The translations under genes were made by a program, and so were the position numbers. 64,000 bases of DNA from Terriglobus saanensis SP1PR4 (lineage in GTDB: Bacteria > Acidobacteriota > Terriglobia > Terriglobales > Acidobacteriaceae), in the NCBI RefSeq assembly GCF_000179915.2, contig NC_014963.1:2852001-2916000 (forward strand). Reading direction: 5' to 3'. The notes beneath the pieces are model-generated. The model was not told the DNA's origin. It was given only the letters and a program-made list of their open reading frames with translations, and did not search any database. Shown here one piece after another: positions 36,141 to 45,115 of this stretch. The number at the start of each line of letters is the position of its first letter. Position 1 is the first letter of the stretch.

Positions 36141-36177
36141 CTTGCTTACCCGATCCTGCCGATTGTTTGCCTGATTC
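36141..36177 (-). promoter_or_regulatory. Conserved AraC-type operator candidate, copy C
   Basis: On the minus strand it reads TCAGGCAAACAATCGGCAGG followed by ATCGGGTAAGC, differing from copy B at two positions. It lies between the SDR operon and the AraC gene, so it could serve both activation and autoregulation. Confidence 0.78.
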
Positions 36178-36234
36178 TCTATGGACTCGAACTTTGTGAC
36201 AAAACAAATTAGGCTGAATGTGGAAGGGATTTCG

Positions 36235-37188
36235 ATGCAAGCAGGGGTGAAAAACGTTGTACCTATCGACTCCGCAGTGCTCACTGCGAGGCGGGCCCTC
36301 GCGCGTCGTATCGCCGGGGTTACGGGCCACGCCGGGGAGCACACGACGGCCATCCCCGGAGTAGTGCTCTATCACCGGGACGAGCCGACCCCCTGCTATC
36401 GAGCCTCATACGAGCCGAGCCTGAGCATCTTCGTGCAGGGGCAAAAGCACATCATCCTTGGTGAGACCGAATACGTGTGCGATTCGTCCTCGTTCCTTTT
36501 GTCATCGATCGACGTGCCCGCTCAGAGTCAGATCGTAGAGGCCACTGAGAAATCGCCTTTGCTGGTCATGTTCATGCGTTTCGACATGCCTATGGTTCGA
36601 GAAGTTCTCAGCCGTGATCTTCCGGAACTCAAGAGCGATACGCATCGGCAGGGTCTGGCCGTCGGTGAAACGACCCTGGGATTACTCAGTGCGTGCGATA
36701 GGCTCCTCGACCTTCTGGAGACACCGGAAGACATACCTTTCCTCGGACCACTGCTACAACGCGAAATCATCTACAGGCTCTTGAAGACGCCGCAAGCAGG
36801 TCGCCTGCGAGCTATCGCGACAAGCGGCGATCTGACACAACGAACCGCCCGAGCAATCTCTTGGTTGCGTGCTAATTTCACCAAGCCGCTTCATGTAGAA
36901 GAACTGGCTGACACAGCACGCATGGGCGTCTCGACGCTTCATCATCAGTTCCGCGCGCTAACCTCAATGAGCCCTCTGCAATATCAAAAGATGCTTCGGC
37001 TTCAGACTGCGAGAGAACGCATGTTGATGGACGGTCTGGATGCGACGACAGCTGCGTACGAGGTCGGGTATGAAAGCATTAGCCAATTCAGCCGAGAGTA
37101 CCGCCGTTGCTTCGGACTGCCTCCGATCCGCGATATACGCGCCTTGAAATCGAGTGGGAGGGTAACGGATGCGGGGAGCGCGTTATGA
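36235..37188 (+). CDS. AraC-family regulator with AraC_N domain (copy 2)
   Basis: The start at 36235 is preferred because GGAAGG precedes it; an in-frame ATG at 36181 would add 18 residues but has no site. The 317 residues have an AraC_N cupin-like domain (PSLSIFVQGQKHIILGETEY) and the double HTH (HVEELADTARMGVSTLHHQF; AYEVGYESISQFSREYRRCF). It is a close paralogue of the protein at 24233-25156; the HTH recognition helices are almost the same, which suggests overlapping targets. It is divergent from the SDR operon with one operator copy between them. Confidence 0.92.
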   Translation: MQAGVKNVVPIDSAVLTARRALARRIAGVTGHAGEHTTAIPGVVLYHRDEPTPCYRASYEPSLSIFVQGQKHIILGETEYVCDSSSFLLSSIDVPAQSQIVEATEKSPLLVMFMRFDMPMVREVLSRDLPELKSDTHRQGLAVGETTLGLLSACDRLLDLLETPEDIPFLGPLLQREIIYRLLKTPQAGRLRAIATSGDLTQRTARAISWLRANFTKPLHVEELADTARMGVSTLHHQFRALTSMSPLQYQKMLRLQTARERMLMDGLDATTAAYEVGYESISQFSREYRRCFGLPPIRDIRALKSSGRVTDAGSAL

Positions 37189-37666
37189 CCTTCGTCGCGA
37201 GATGCTATTGCCGCGCGTCTCTGACGCAGGCGCAGCAGAGGGAAGATGCAGAGAGAGTGTGAGGCTGCTACCCAGTTCGATCATGCGCTGGTGGTATCGG
37301 AAGATCCTCGTGTTGCCACTGAAGAGCTTCGCTTTTGCTTTCTTAACAGGAAGCTGGTTGTTTTTCTGGAAAGCAATTTGCTCAGTTGACCTTCAAATCC
37401 CAAGAAGCGCTCATCTCGTCAAGAATGATCCTGGATTGATGCGAAATAGCAAATGCGCTCACCGACGTGAAGATTGCTTCCGAGAAGCCGACATTCGGGT
37501 AGACGAGCGCCGCAGGCAATAGAGGGAAAGAATGCAAGGAGGAGGAACTTGACTCCTTGCCGCGCAGCCGGCGGGCGAAAGGCCGGAAGGAAGCTGGAAA
37601 TGGGTGCAGGGAGAAACCAGCCAGGTGTCTCCCTGCCGCCGTTTTGCGGCGTACACAACGCAAGCG
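37189..37666. other. Junction between the metabolic region and the conjugative element; no gene seen
   Basis: About 480 bases without a convincing gene. Short open frames on both strands lack ribosome sites and known motifs. An additional GC-rich inverted repeat, GCCGCCGTTTTGCGGC, lies at about 37636-37651. The left end of the conjugative element may be here, but no integrase or att-like repeat was found. Confidence 0.4.
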
Positions 37667-37692
37667 AAGGGCGGCGGTTCGCCGCCGCCCTT
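37667..37692 (-). terminator. Hairpin after parB
   Basis: A very stable stem, AAGGGCGGCGG/CCGCCGCCCTT with a 4-nt loop, starts 13 bases after the parB stop. The T-run on the parB strand is poor, so efficiency is uncertain. Confidence 0.5.
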
Positions 37693-37705
37693 GTGACTGC
37701 CGCAG

Positions 37706-39295
37706 CTAAGCAGCTTTCTTCGCGACCTTGGCGGCTGGTTGCGCTGCCTTCTTCGCTTTCTCTTTCGCCGCGAACTCCTGCTTAACCTTGAGAGCGATGG
37801 CGTTGGTATCCACCTTGTACACGGTTGCGGCTTCGTGAAGCACCTGAGCGGGGTTATGCCGAGTGCTCATGTTGAGGATGGTGGTTTCGACCAAGATACT
37901 GCCCAACACGCTCTCCTCAGCGCGACGGAGATAGGCGGCAAATAGCTTCCCGAGAGAGTCGGTGTGTTTGGCCTTCTTGATGCCGTACCTTCGGGCGACG
38001 ATGGACAGGCGGTTTTCGTCCAGCAAAGAAGCAAGCCGCTCGGCAACGAAGAGCAAGTCACGTTTCATCAACCGCACCGGAACGGCTTCCGCGATGGCGG
38101 CAAGGGTACGGATGCCAGTGGTGTTGGCAATCGCAACCTCCCTACGCTGCCGCTCCTCCTGCGCCTTCGCCTTGGGGTCATCCGCGACCTTTTGCGAACG
38201 TGCCTTGGGGTGATGCACCGGGCAGGTTGGCTCCGTGCATACCTTGCGAATCTCGCCCTTGTCGATGCCTTCGGACACGATAGCTTCGGTGGTGTACGTG
38301 CACGTCTTGAACTCCGGTCGGGTCGCCTCTTCTTTGCTGGTGGGCTTATCGGGACGGACTTCGACGTACTTGTTGCGCGGCAAGGTTGCGCTGCCTTCCT
38401 TCTGCTGTCCATAGGCTGTGCTGATTTGCACGAGCTCGGGCTTAGCCGCAAGGGACTTGGCAACATGAGCATCGACCTTCCCCTGATAGCAAGTGGGGTC
38501 GGTGCAAGCGTCCTGCTTGCCCATATCCAGAAACAGGAGCTTGTTGTGTCCTGTTCGCTTGGGGCAGTCGAGGCAACTGCCCGCCGCTGGCACAAGTTGC
38601 GCATCGCGTTTGTCGAACGGCGCAAGTTTGAGGATAAGCAGAATATTCGTCTCAATCCAGAAATGCAGACTGCGAACGGGGAGCAAGATGCGTTTGGCCT
38701 TCCGTCCACCCGCGCTCCAATCCTCTTTGAAGCAAGCGGCGAGTGCCTGTTCCTGCTGCGCGGGTTGGAGCTTCGCCAGCAAGAGCGCATGGCCGACGCC
38801 GATCTCGTCGCGGTAGAACGCATCCACGACGTTCTGCGTTAGCTCGGTCAACTTGAGCCGAGTCGCCACATACACCGGACTCTTGCCCGTCTTAGCGGCA
38901 AGCTGCTCGATGCTGTACTTTGGCTCTTCCAAGTTGAGGAGCGCACGGAAGCCCTGCGCCTCTTCCAGCGGGTGAACATCGCGACGCTGAAGGTTTTCCA
39001 CCAACTGCGCCTCCAATGCTTCGGCGTCGGTGAGATGCTTGATGCGGACGGGGATGGTGGCAACTTCGGCCATCCGCGCGGCGCGGTAACGCCGTGCACC
39101 GAAGACGATCTCAAAGCCCTGTTCGGTGAGAGGCCGCACGAGCAAGGGCGAGAGAACGCCCTGGATGCGGATGCTCTCGGCAAGCTCTTTCAGGGCATCG
39201 TCCTCGAAGGTGCGGCGCGGGTTGGTGGTGGATTCGGTAAGCATGGCGAGGGGAAGGTCGCGGTACTCGGAGGCGTTGACGATAGCGGTGTTCAT
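37706..39295 (-). CDS. parB: ParB-like partition/regulatory protein with a Cys-rich middle
   Basis: From ATG 39295 the product has 529 residues. The N-terminal ParB/Spo0J nuclease-fold domain shows LAMLTESTTNPRRTFEDDAL, GVLSPLLVRP and FGARRYRAARMA with LVENLQRRDVHPLEEAQGF. An HTH follows (KYSIEQLAAKTGKSPVYVAT). The middle region has paired cysteines (CLDCPKRTGHN, CTDPTCYQ, CTEPTCPVHH), possibly zinc-binding, and the C-terminus is Lys/Ala-rich. ParB proteins of this length on conjugative elements act in partition or global control. It is the last gene of the ardC-DUF6908-parB unit. A truncated, frameshifted copy is at 7041-8349. Confidence 0.88.
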   Translation of the reverse strand: MNTAIVNASEYRDLPLAMLTESTTNPRRTFEDDALKELAESIRIQGVLSPLLVRPLTEQGFEIVFGARRYRAARMAEVATIPVRIKHLTDAEALEAQLVENLQRRDVHPLEEAQGFRALLNLEEPKYSIEQLAAKTGKSPVYVATRLKLTELTQNVVDAFYRDEIGVGHALLLAKLQPAQQEQALAACFKEDWSAGGRKAKRILLPVRSLHFWIETNILLILKLAPFDKRDAQLVPAAGSCLDCPKRTGHNKLLFLDMGKQDACTDPTCYQGKVDAHVAKSLAAKPELVQISTAYGQQKEGSATLPRNKYVEVRPDKPTSKEEATRPEFKTCTYTTEAIVSEGIDKGEIRKVCTEPTCPVHHPKARSQKVADDPKAKAQEERQRREVAIANTTGIRTLAAIAEAVPVRLMKRDLLFVAERLASLLDENRLSIVARRYGIKKAKHTDSLGKLFAAYLRRAEESVLGSILVETTILNMSTRHNPAQVLHEAATVYKVDTNAIALKVKQEFAAKEKAKKAAQPAAKVAKKAA

Positions 39296-39383
39296 GGTGA
39301 TGGCTCCTTTTGAGCGGTTGCGCTGCATGGGGGTTGTGGAGCGGTCGCGCTGCCTTGTGTCCGCTCCGTGGAGGGAGAACGGT

Positions 39384-39800
39384 TTAGGCGCGTGGGGTCT
39401 GTTGCTTTGCAAAGGCTTCCGCGAAGCCCTGCAAGCGCAGGTTGTTGTCCCACTGCTTGGCGAATCGCTCGTGCTGATCGTGCAAGCTGGTGAGGTACAC
39501 GTAGTGGTCGCGGACGATGGTGCGGCTCCACTGCTCCACCCCGAGGTAGTCATTGCGGTAATAGAAAGGGTTCAGGTGCGCCCCTCCCGCAAGGCCAAGC
39601 TCGAAACACATCTCCGGGTCGCGCATGAGGTCGCCGTTCCGTTCGCCGTAGTGACAGACAGAGAGGACGGGAAGCCCACACGGGCCGGATTCGTCAGTCG
39701 CCTCGATCACCAACGCCATATAGGGCGGGTTCTCGATCTTGAGGGATAAGCCGTGGTGCCACCCTCCGGCCTGTTTGAGGATTGCGAGGATGGTTTTCAT
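39384..39800 (-). CDS. DUF6908-like conjugative-element protein
   Basis: The 138-residue protein starts MKTILAILKQAGGWHHGLSL and has LSVCHYGERNGDLMRDPEMC, then NPFYYRNDYLGVEQW. The HY..NGDLM.DPEM and YYRNDYLG blocks match small proteins found on mobilisable elements, which I believe are grouped as DUF6908; their function is unknown. Its start codon shares a base with the stop of ardC (TAATG), so the two are translationally coupled. parB follows after 88 bases. Confidence 0.7.
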   Translation of the reverse strand: MKTILAILKQAGGWHHGLSLKIENPPYMALVIEATDESGPCGLPVLSVCHYGERNGDLMRDPEMCFELGLAGGAHLNPFYYRNDYLGVEQWSRTIVRDHYVYLTSLHDQHERFAKQWDNNLRLQGFAEAFAKQQTPRA

Positions 39801-40693
39801 TACGCCACCCGTGCCAGTTCTGCATCGGGCATCGTCTCTTCGACTACGGACGATTCCAACGCGGCAAGGATGACAGCGGAGGTCTGCTGGATGACTTCAA
39901 GCGATTCGGCCAGTAACGATGCGTTGCCGTGGTACAGGTGGATATAGTCAGCGGATGCGCTGCCCGTCTCCAGCCCTACGGCTTTGCCGATGACAAACGC
40001 GATAGCTTCCGCCTCCGTCTCACGTACCGTCTTGGTGGTTGCCGTGCGCCGTTCGGCCTTGTGCAACATCTCATGTGCGAGCTCGTGAACAAGCGTCGAA
40101 AACTCCTCGGCCTTCGACTGTCCGGGGAGGATGGCGATGCGTCCGCCGTAGCTCATGCCAAGCGCGGGCGCGATGCGCTCGGTAAAGACAAGCTCGATGC
40201 CCTGACGCTTGATGAAGGAAACAAGGCGGTCGCGGTTCTCCCCTACATCGCCGCTAATCTCGCGCATGGCCGGAAGCTTTGCACCTTCGGTCTGCGTGAC
40301 ATCGAAGACATACGCCGAACGAAAGCCAACCAATACAGGCACATTCTGTTTGGTGATGTCCTTCTCGGCCTCTTCCTTCTTCTTGCGCTGGATGCCGACG
40401 ATGGGGGCAAGGATGCGGATGCCTTTCTCGCCCTTCTTCACGGAGCGGCCTAGCTCCTTCCACTTCCAGAACCCGGCTACTCTGGTCGCGTCGGGCTTCT
40501 GCCGTGCAATCTCCAGAATGTTTCCAAGGCTGTAGTTATGAAATCGGCTCATCGCGTTCAGATAAGCCGTGAGTGCATCGCTGTGTCCCGCCTCTAGCTG
40601 CTCGATGAGGCTTTGGACGTTGGCGGCGATTACTTCTTTCGCCGTCTTGGGCTGCTGCTGGTCGGTGTTGTTGGTGGTGGCTGTGCTGCTCAT
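39800..40693 (-). CDS. ardC: ArdC-like antirestriction protein
   Basis: Start 40693 has AAGGAG upstream; an in-frame ATG at 40729 lies in the operator. The 297 residues combine an N-terminal ssDNA-binding ArdC domain (YLNAMSRFHNYSLGNILEIA, FWKWKELGRSVKKGEKGIRI) with a C-terminal metallopeptidase-like domain (FSTLVHELAHEMLHKAERRT: HExxH). ArdC proteins of IncW plasmids protect incoming single-stranded DNA from restriction in the recipient. This fits its place in a leading-region-like block of a conjugative element. Confidence 0.88.
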   Translation of the reverse strand: MSSTATTNNTDQQQPKTAKEVIAANVQSLIEQLEAGHSDALTAYLNAMSRFHNYSLGNILEIARQKPDATRVAGFWKWKELGRSVKKGEKGIRILAPIVGIQRKKKEEAEKDITKQNVPVLVGFRSAYVFDVTQTEGAKLPAMREISGDVGENRDRLVSFIKRQGIELVFTERIAPALGMSYGGRIAILPGQSKAEEFSTLVHELAHEMLHKAERRTATTKTVRETEAEAIAFVIGKAVGLETGSASADYIHLYHGNASLLAESLEVIQQTSAVILAALESSVVEETMPDAELARVA

Positions 40694-40727
40694 GGTGTTG
40701 TCTCCTTTGCGGTTGCTTTTGCTTTTC

Positions 40728-40745
40728 ATGCCATGCGTGGCATGT
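40728..40745 (-). promoter_or_regulatory. Palindrome upstream of ardC
   Basis: CATGCCA-TGCG-TGGCATG is a perfect 7-bp inverted repeat with a 4-bp centre, 35 bp before the ardC start. It is probably an operator for the ardC-DUF6908-parB unit, possibly bound by the element's own ParB. Confidence 0.5.
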
Positions 40746-41200
40746 ACCTACATGCCGAACGCCTCCTGGCGAAGGCGGGGCGGCAAGGCGCAAGGGGAGG
40801 GGTATCTCCCATCCGGAGCAAAGCGGAGGACGAGCGAAGCGAAGGTCTGCACAAGCGCAGCGCGGAAGACTGTTGGGAAACCCCTTGCGCCGCGCCAGGG
40901 CAGCGCCCTCAGCGAAGGTTTGGTTGCCTTATCCGTGCGCATTAGCGCACATGAATTTCAGGGTCGCGTTGCGGCAGGAACAGGCCGCTGTGGTGGGTGG
41001 CGGAAGACGCGTGCGGCTGGAGACAGGCGAGGAGCGTAGCTCCTCCCTCAAGCTGCGTTTATGAACAAACAAGACTGGAGAGAGTCGTTGAATCTTGTTG
41101 TTCGGGAATCCGAATGAGGGAGACTACACTGTTTCACTACGCATTAATTCTTCTGGAAAGACCTTCGGATCGGCTTACGCGAAGGGAGCGATTGCAAACG
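40746..41200. other. Divergent intergenic region between ardC and the TrlF-like gene
   Basis: GC-rich, with several short inverted repeats, including CTTGCGCCGCGCCAGGGC-type stems at about 40885-40912. The TrlF-like reading frame stays open back to 40997, but without a ribosome site or conserved sequence. No separate gene is seen. Confidence 0.4.
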
Positions 41201-44170
41201 ATGATTGATCGCGGTTCAGAGTGGAGACGTTGGGAGCCTCATATCCATGCTCCCGGCACTGTGTTGAACAATCAGTTTGGCGGCTCCGATCCATGGGAGA
41301 CCTACCTTCAAACGCTCGAAGCTCTCACGCCCAAGATCGAAGCGATTGGCGTAACTGACTACTACATCACGGAAACTTACGAAGAGGTTGTTCGACACCA
41401 TCGACTGGGACGCCTTCCAAATGTTCAGCTCATTTTTCCAAACGTGGAGATGCGTCTCGACGTAGCAGCCCGGACTGGATTCGTAAATGTGCATTTAGTG
41501 GTGAGCCCCGAAGATCCGAATCACCTGACGGAACTGCGACGCATCCTAAGCCGGCTACAGTTCAACGCGCATGGAGACCGCTACGACTGTACGCGGGAGG
41601 AACTGATTCGACTGGGACGACGGGCCGATCCGTCGATTGCGGATGACAGCGCCGCGCTTCGTCATGGCGCCACGCAGTTCAAGGTCAATTTCGCGCGGCT
41701 GAAAGATATTCTAGGAGAGAGCGACTGGGCGAAGCACAACATCGTCGTTGCGGTCGCAGGCGGAGCCGATGACGGCACGTCTGGCGTCCGGCAAGCTGCG
41801 GACGCAACGATCCGTCAGGAGATCGAACGGTTCGCCCATGTGATCTTTTCGAGCAGTGCCGCACAGCGGGAGTTCTGGCTTGGCCTACGGATAAAAACTG
41901 TAGAAGAGTTACGTAAGGACTACAACGGATGTAAGCCGTGTCTACATGGCAGTGATGCACATGATGCGACCTTGGTCGGGCAACCTATGCTGGATCGGTT
42001 CTCGTGGATCAAGGGAGCGCTCACCTTCGATGCACTGAGACAGGCTTGCATTGACCCAGATGGTAGAGCCTATGTCGGAAGCGCTCCCCCGCTCCATGCA
42101 CTCCCGTCGCAAGTGGTTTCTGAAGTAACACTCACGGATGCTCCATGGGCAACTACGCCGACGATACCGTTGAATCCCGGTCTGGTCGCGATCATCGGTG
42201 CTCGTGGGTCTGGAAAAACAGCTCTTGCAGACATGATTGCGGCTGGCTGCGATGCAATCACTGGATGGAGCGGAGACGCGAATGTAAGTCCATCTTTTCT
42301 AGTACGCGCTCGTCCGCTCTTGGATCAAGCAAAAGTGAGGCTGACGTGGGGTGGAGGCGACACAGTTTCGCGCTGTCTGGATGGTAGCGATGCGAACGGG
42401 CCGTTCTCGTATCCACGAGCGCGTTATCTTTCGCAACAGTTTGTTGAGGAGCTGTGTTCTTCGCAAGGTGCTTCGGAAGGGCTGATTCAGGAAGTCGAAC
42501 GAGTTATCTTCGAGGCACACCGCGAGGACCAGCGTGACGGGGCAACGGATTTCCAAGAGCTACTTCAAAGTCGGACGATGCGCTTTCAGCAGGCGCAGCG
42601 TCGCGAAGTGGAAGCGATAGCCGCCATCTCCGACCGAATTGCCGTTGAACTGGAAAAGGAAAGTGTAGTCGCTGGGCTGGTGCTACAAACGGGACAGAAA
42701 CGCGAGTTGATTAAAAACTATACCGCTGACCTTGCGAAACTGATCGTCAAAGGATCGGAAGCACAGGCCAACCGGCATGCACAATTGAACCAGGTTGCGC
42801 AGGGGCTAACGACGAAAATCCAGAACTTTCAGAACCAACGTCGCATCTTCCTTACGCTCCAGGATGAAGTAACCAACATGCGGTCGGCGAAGTCCCCCGA
42901 GATGTTGCGGCAAGTCCAGGCCCGGTATCCCACCAGTGGCCTGAGTGCGCCGCAGTGGGACGACTTTCTTCTTATCTATAAGGGAGATGTCGATAAGGCA
43001 CTGGCCGGATACATTACTTGGGCAGAGCAAGAGGTAGCCAAATTACAGGGCGTCCTGCCACCGCCCGGTGACCCGAATGCGCCCTTGATTGCTGATACCG
43101 ACGACTTATCGACGGTGCAGTTAGCGCGGCTTAAAGCCGAAATGACTCGGCTGGAGGCGATCATCGGGGCTGATGTGGCAGTGCGACAGCAATACACCGC
43201 CTTGTCGGGTCGTATCTCTCAGGAAACCACCTTGCTGAAGACCTTGGAAGAGAAGTTGACGGATGCTCAAGCTGCGGCGGGACGCCGGAAGACGCTACAA
43301 ACGGAGCGTGAAGCCTCGTATGGCCAAGTCATCGGAGCGATCATCAGTGAACAGGCAGAGTTGACGACCTTGTATGCGCCGCTGCTGACCCGTTTGCGGA
43401 GTTCGTCAGGAACACTGCGCAAGCTCGGCTTCGCGGTCACCCGTCTCGTGGATGCGGGCGCCTGGGGTGAATTTGCCGAAGAAAAGCTCATTGACCGTCG
43501 GAAGAGCGGACCGTTCAGCGGGCGTGGGTCGCTCATCAAGCTCGCCGATGCAGAGTTGAAGCCAGCTTGGGAAAGAGGGGATGCCTCCCAGATTCAAGCG
43601 GCAATGAACACCTTTGTTACGAAGTATTGGAAGGACTTTCTCGCGCATGCCCCCTATGCGCCAGCGCAAAAGATTGAGTATCGCGCGTGGCTCAAGCAGT
43701 TTGCGCATTGGCTGTATAGCACAGACCACATCAGTGTTCGCTACGAGATCGAGTACGACAGAGTAGATATCCGCAAACTATCTCCAGGAACGCGGGGCAT
43801 TGTCTTGTTGTTGCTATATCTGGCCCTGGATGAGGGGGACGACAGACCCCTTATCATCGACCAACCAGAGGAAAATCTCGATCCCAAGTCCGTCTTCGAT
43901 GAGTTGGTCGGCTTGTTTGTTGAGGCCAAGAGGAAGCGCCAAGTCATCATCGTCACACACAATGCGAACCTTGTGGTCAACACCGATGCGGATCAAATCA
44001 TCATTGCCGATGCAGGTCCACATCCGGCGGGTGGATTACCTCCGATCACCTATATCGCTGGGGGCTTGGAAGATGGAGCAATTCGTAAGTCGGTCTGTGA
44101 CATCCTCGAAGGCGGCGAGATGGCATTCCGGGAGCGGGCCCGGCGTCTTCGGGTGCGCCTTGAACGCTAG
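41201..44170 (+). CDS. TrlF-like PHP-domain plus SMC-like AAA ATPase
   Basis: The 989-residue protein from ATG 41201 starts in a PHP domain: WEPHIHAPGT (His14, His16), EAIGVTDYY and CLHGSDAHD (249-255) are metal-binding motifs of a PHP phosphoesterase. An ABC/SMC-like ATPase follows: Walker A IIGARGSGKTALA (332-344), a long helical middle (about 450-760) and Walker B LIIDQPEENLD (884-894) with VTHNANLV. This matches the family annotated as TrlF AAA-like ATPases, often found in defence islands. An ATP-gated nuclease or phosphoesterase is inferred. Codon use is ordinary for the element. It faces the ACP-MazG operon tail to tail. Confidence 0.85.
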   Translation: MIDRGSEWRRWEPHIHAPGTVLNNQFGGSDPWETYLQTLEALTPKIEAIGVTDYYITETYEEVVRHHRLGRLPNVQLIFPNVEMRLDVAARTGFVNVHLVVSPEDPNHLTELRRILSRLQFNAHGDRYDCTREELIRLGRRADPSIADDSAALRHGATQFKVNFARLKDILGESDWAKHNIVVAVAGGADDGTSGVRQAADATIRQEIERFAHVIFSSSAAQREFWLGLRIKTVEELRKDYNGCKPCLHGSDAHDATLVGQPMLDRFSWIKGALTFDALRQACIDPDGRAYVGSAPPLHALPSQVVSEVTLTDAPWATTPTIPLNPGLVAIIGARGSGKTALADMIAAGCDAITGWSGDANVSPSFLVRARPLLDQAKVRLTWGGGDTVSRCLDGSDANGPFSYPRARYLSQQFVEELCSSQGASEGLIQEVERVIFEAHREDQRDGATDFQELLQSRTMRFQQAQRREVEAIAAISDRIAVELEKESVVAGLVLQTGQKRELIKNYTADLAKLIVKGSEAQANRHAQLNQVAQGLTTKIQNFQNQRRIFLTLQDEVTNMRSAKSPEMLRQVQARYPTSGLSAPQWDDFLLIYKGDVDKALAGYITWAEQEVAKLQGVLPPPGDPNAPLIADTDDLSTVQLARLKAEMTRLEAIIGADVAVRQQYTALSGRISQETTLLKTLEEKLTDAQAAAGRRKTLQTEREASYGQVIGAIISEQAELTTLYAPLLTRLRSSSGTLRKLGFAVTRLVDAGAWGEFAEEKLIDRRKSGPFSGRGSLIKLADAELKPAWERGDASQIQAAMNTFVTKYWKDFLAHAPYAPAQKIEYRAWLKQFAHWLYSTDHISVRYEIEYDRVDIRKLSPGTRGIVLLLLYLALDEGDDRPLIIDQPEENLDPKSVFDELVGLFVEAKRKRQVIIVTHNANLVVNTDADQIIIADAGPHPAGGLPPITYIAGGLEDGAIRKSVCDILEGGEMAFRERARRLRVRLER

Positions 44171-44224
44171 TTAATTGGGTTCGGCTTGGTATCTCGCAAC
44201 GGACGAAGATCCGCTAAGGTGCGT

Positions 44225-45115
44225 CTATCGGTCCGGTGTAATCTGCAGTTCGGTTACAGAGAACTCCACACTACGGGTATCTCTGTCGAAGCGAACCCAG
44301 CCGCCACCGTGTGTTTGTACTTTGCGCCAGATTTCGAACGTCTTCAGTATCGTCTGTTCCCACTCGTAAAGGGAACGCTTTCCTACTTCAAACGATGACG
44401 TGAGTTCGTGACATAGATCGAGTAACTGCCAATCGAGTACCTTGATCTCATCCAGATAGGTGTGACGAGTTGCATACGCGAACACAAGTGCCACTAAGGC
44501 TTCGTCGATGACGATGGCACGTCCGCCGTCCTCGACCTCGTCAGTCTCTTTGTCGCTCTTCCGCTTACGTTTCAGCAGCGCTCGCACAACGGGTGACCAA
44601 CCTAAGAGGGCGACGCAGGTCATATGGAAGATGTCGTGGAAGCGATACCCGTCGGGGACATAGGAATTGTCGTTAAGCTTCGCACCGAGTCTCTCACCGT
44701 TGATCAACACTTCAACCTTCGAGATATCATCCTCCACCGAGGCTACGAACTGGGCAGTGAACTTGCGCGGAAGCTGTTCGTTCGGAGGAAAATGCTCATC
44801 GAAATCGACCCAGTCATCCTCGCCTGTTGGCAGCCAGCGTGATGTGGTCTTCTCAATATTTTGCACAGCTATTTCATGAAGCGAGAGCCCTTCGAGACTC
44901 GCAATAGCGGTGAGATACCACAAGATGTCTCCGAGCTCTTCCTTTACCCTGTCCTGGAATCCGGTGAAGCGATCACCATCGCGAAGCCGCTTCTTGTATA
45001 GGGTATGGATGGAGCCTGTTTCGCCAGCCAACCCGTAGAGCGCGACTGTGAGTGGGTTGTGTGATCCGAGCCTGTTTGTATCCATAGCTCGCTTCTGGTA
45101 GTCCTCAAAGCGCAT
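44225..45115 (-). CDS. MazG-like NTP pyrophosphohydrolase with C-terminal domain
   Basis: The 296-residue protein has an N-terminal all-alpha MazG domain: LYGLAGETGSIHTLYKKRLR, then VKEELGDILWYLTAIASLEG, giving the metal site ExxD. The first pair is E-T-G-S instead of ExxE, so one metal ligand is replaced by Ser. The rest matches the MazG C-terminal extension (YVPDGYRFHDIFHMTCVALL; AIVIDEALVALVFAYA). It should hydrolyse nucleoside triphosphates to monophosphates and pyrophosphate. Its start overlaps the stop of the thymidylate-synthase-like gene by 11 bp. Last gene of the operon. Confidence 0.85.
   Translation of the reverse strand: MRFEDYQKRAMDTNRLGSHNPLTVALYGLAGETGSIHTLYKKRLRDGDRFTGFQDRVKEELGDILWYLTAIASLEGLSLHEIAVQNIEKTTSRWLPTGEDDWVDFDEHFPPNEQLPRKFTAQFVASVEDDISKVEVLINGERLGAKLNDNSYVPDGYRFHDIFHMTCVALLGWSPVVRALLKRKRKSDKETDEVEDGGRAIVIDEALVALVFAYATRHTYLDEIKVLDWQLLDLCHELTSSFEVGKRSLYEWEQTILKTFEIWRKVQTHGGGWVRFDRDTRSVEFSVTELQITPDR

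Noticed and set aside
37964-38842. 292-codon plus-strand open frame opposite parB
   Set aside because: Shadow of parB, and the corresponding region of the parB remnant on the other side of the window also shows such shadows.
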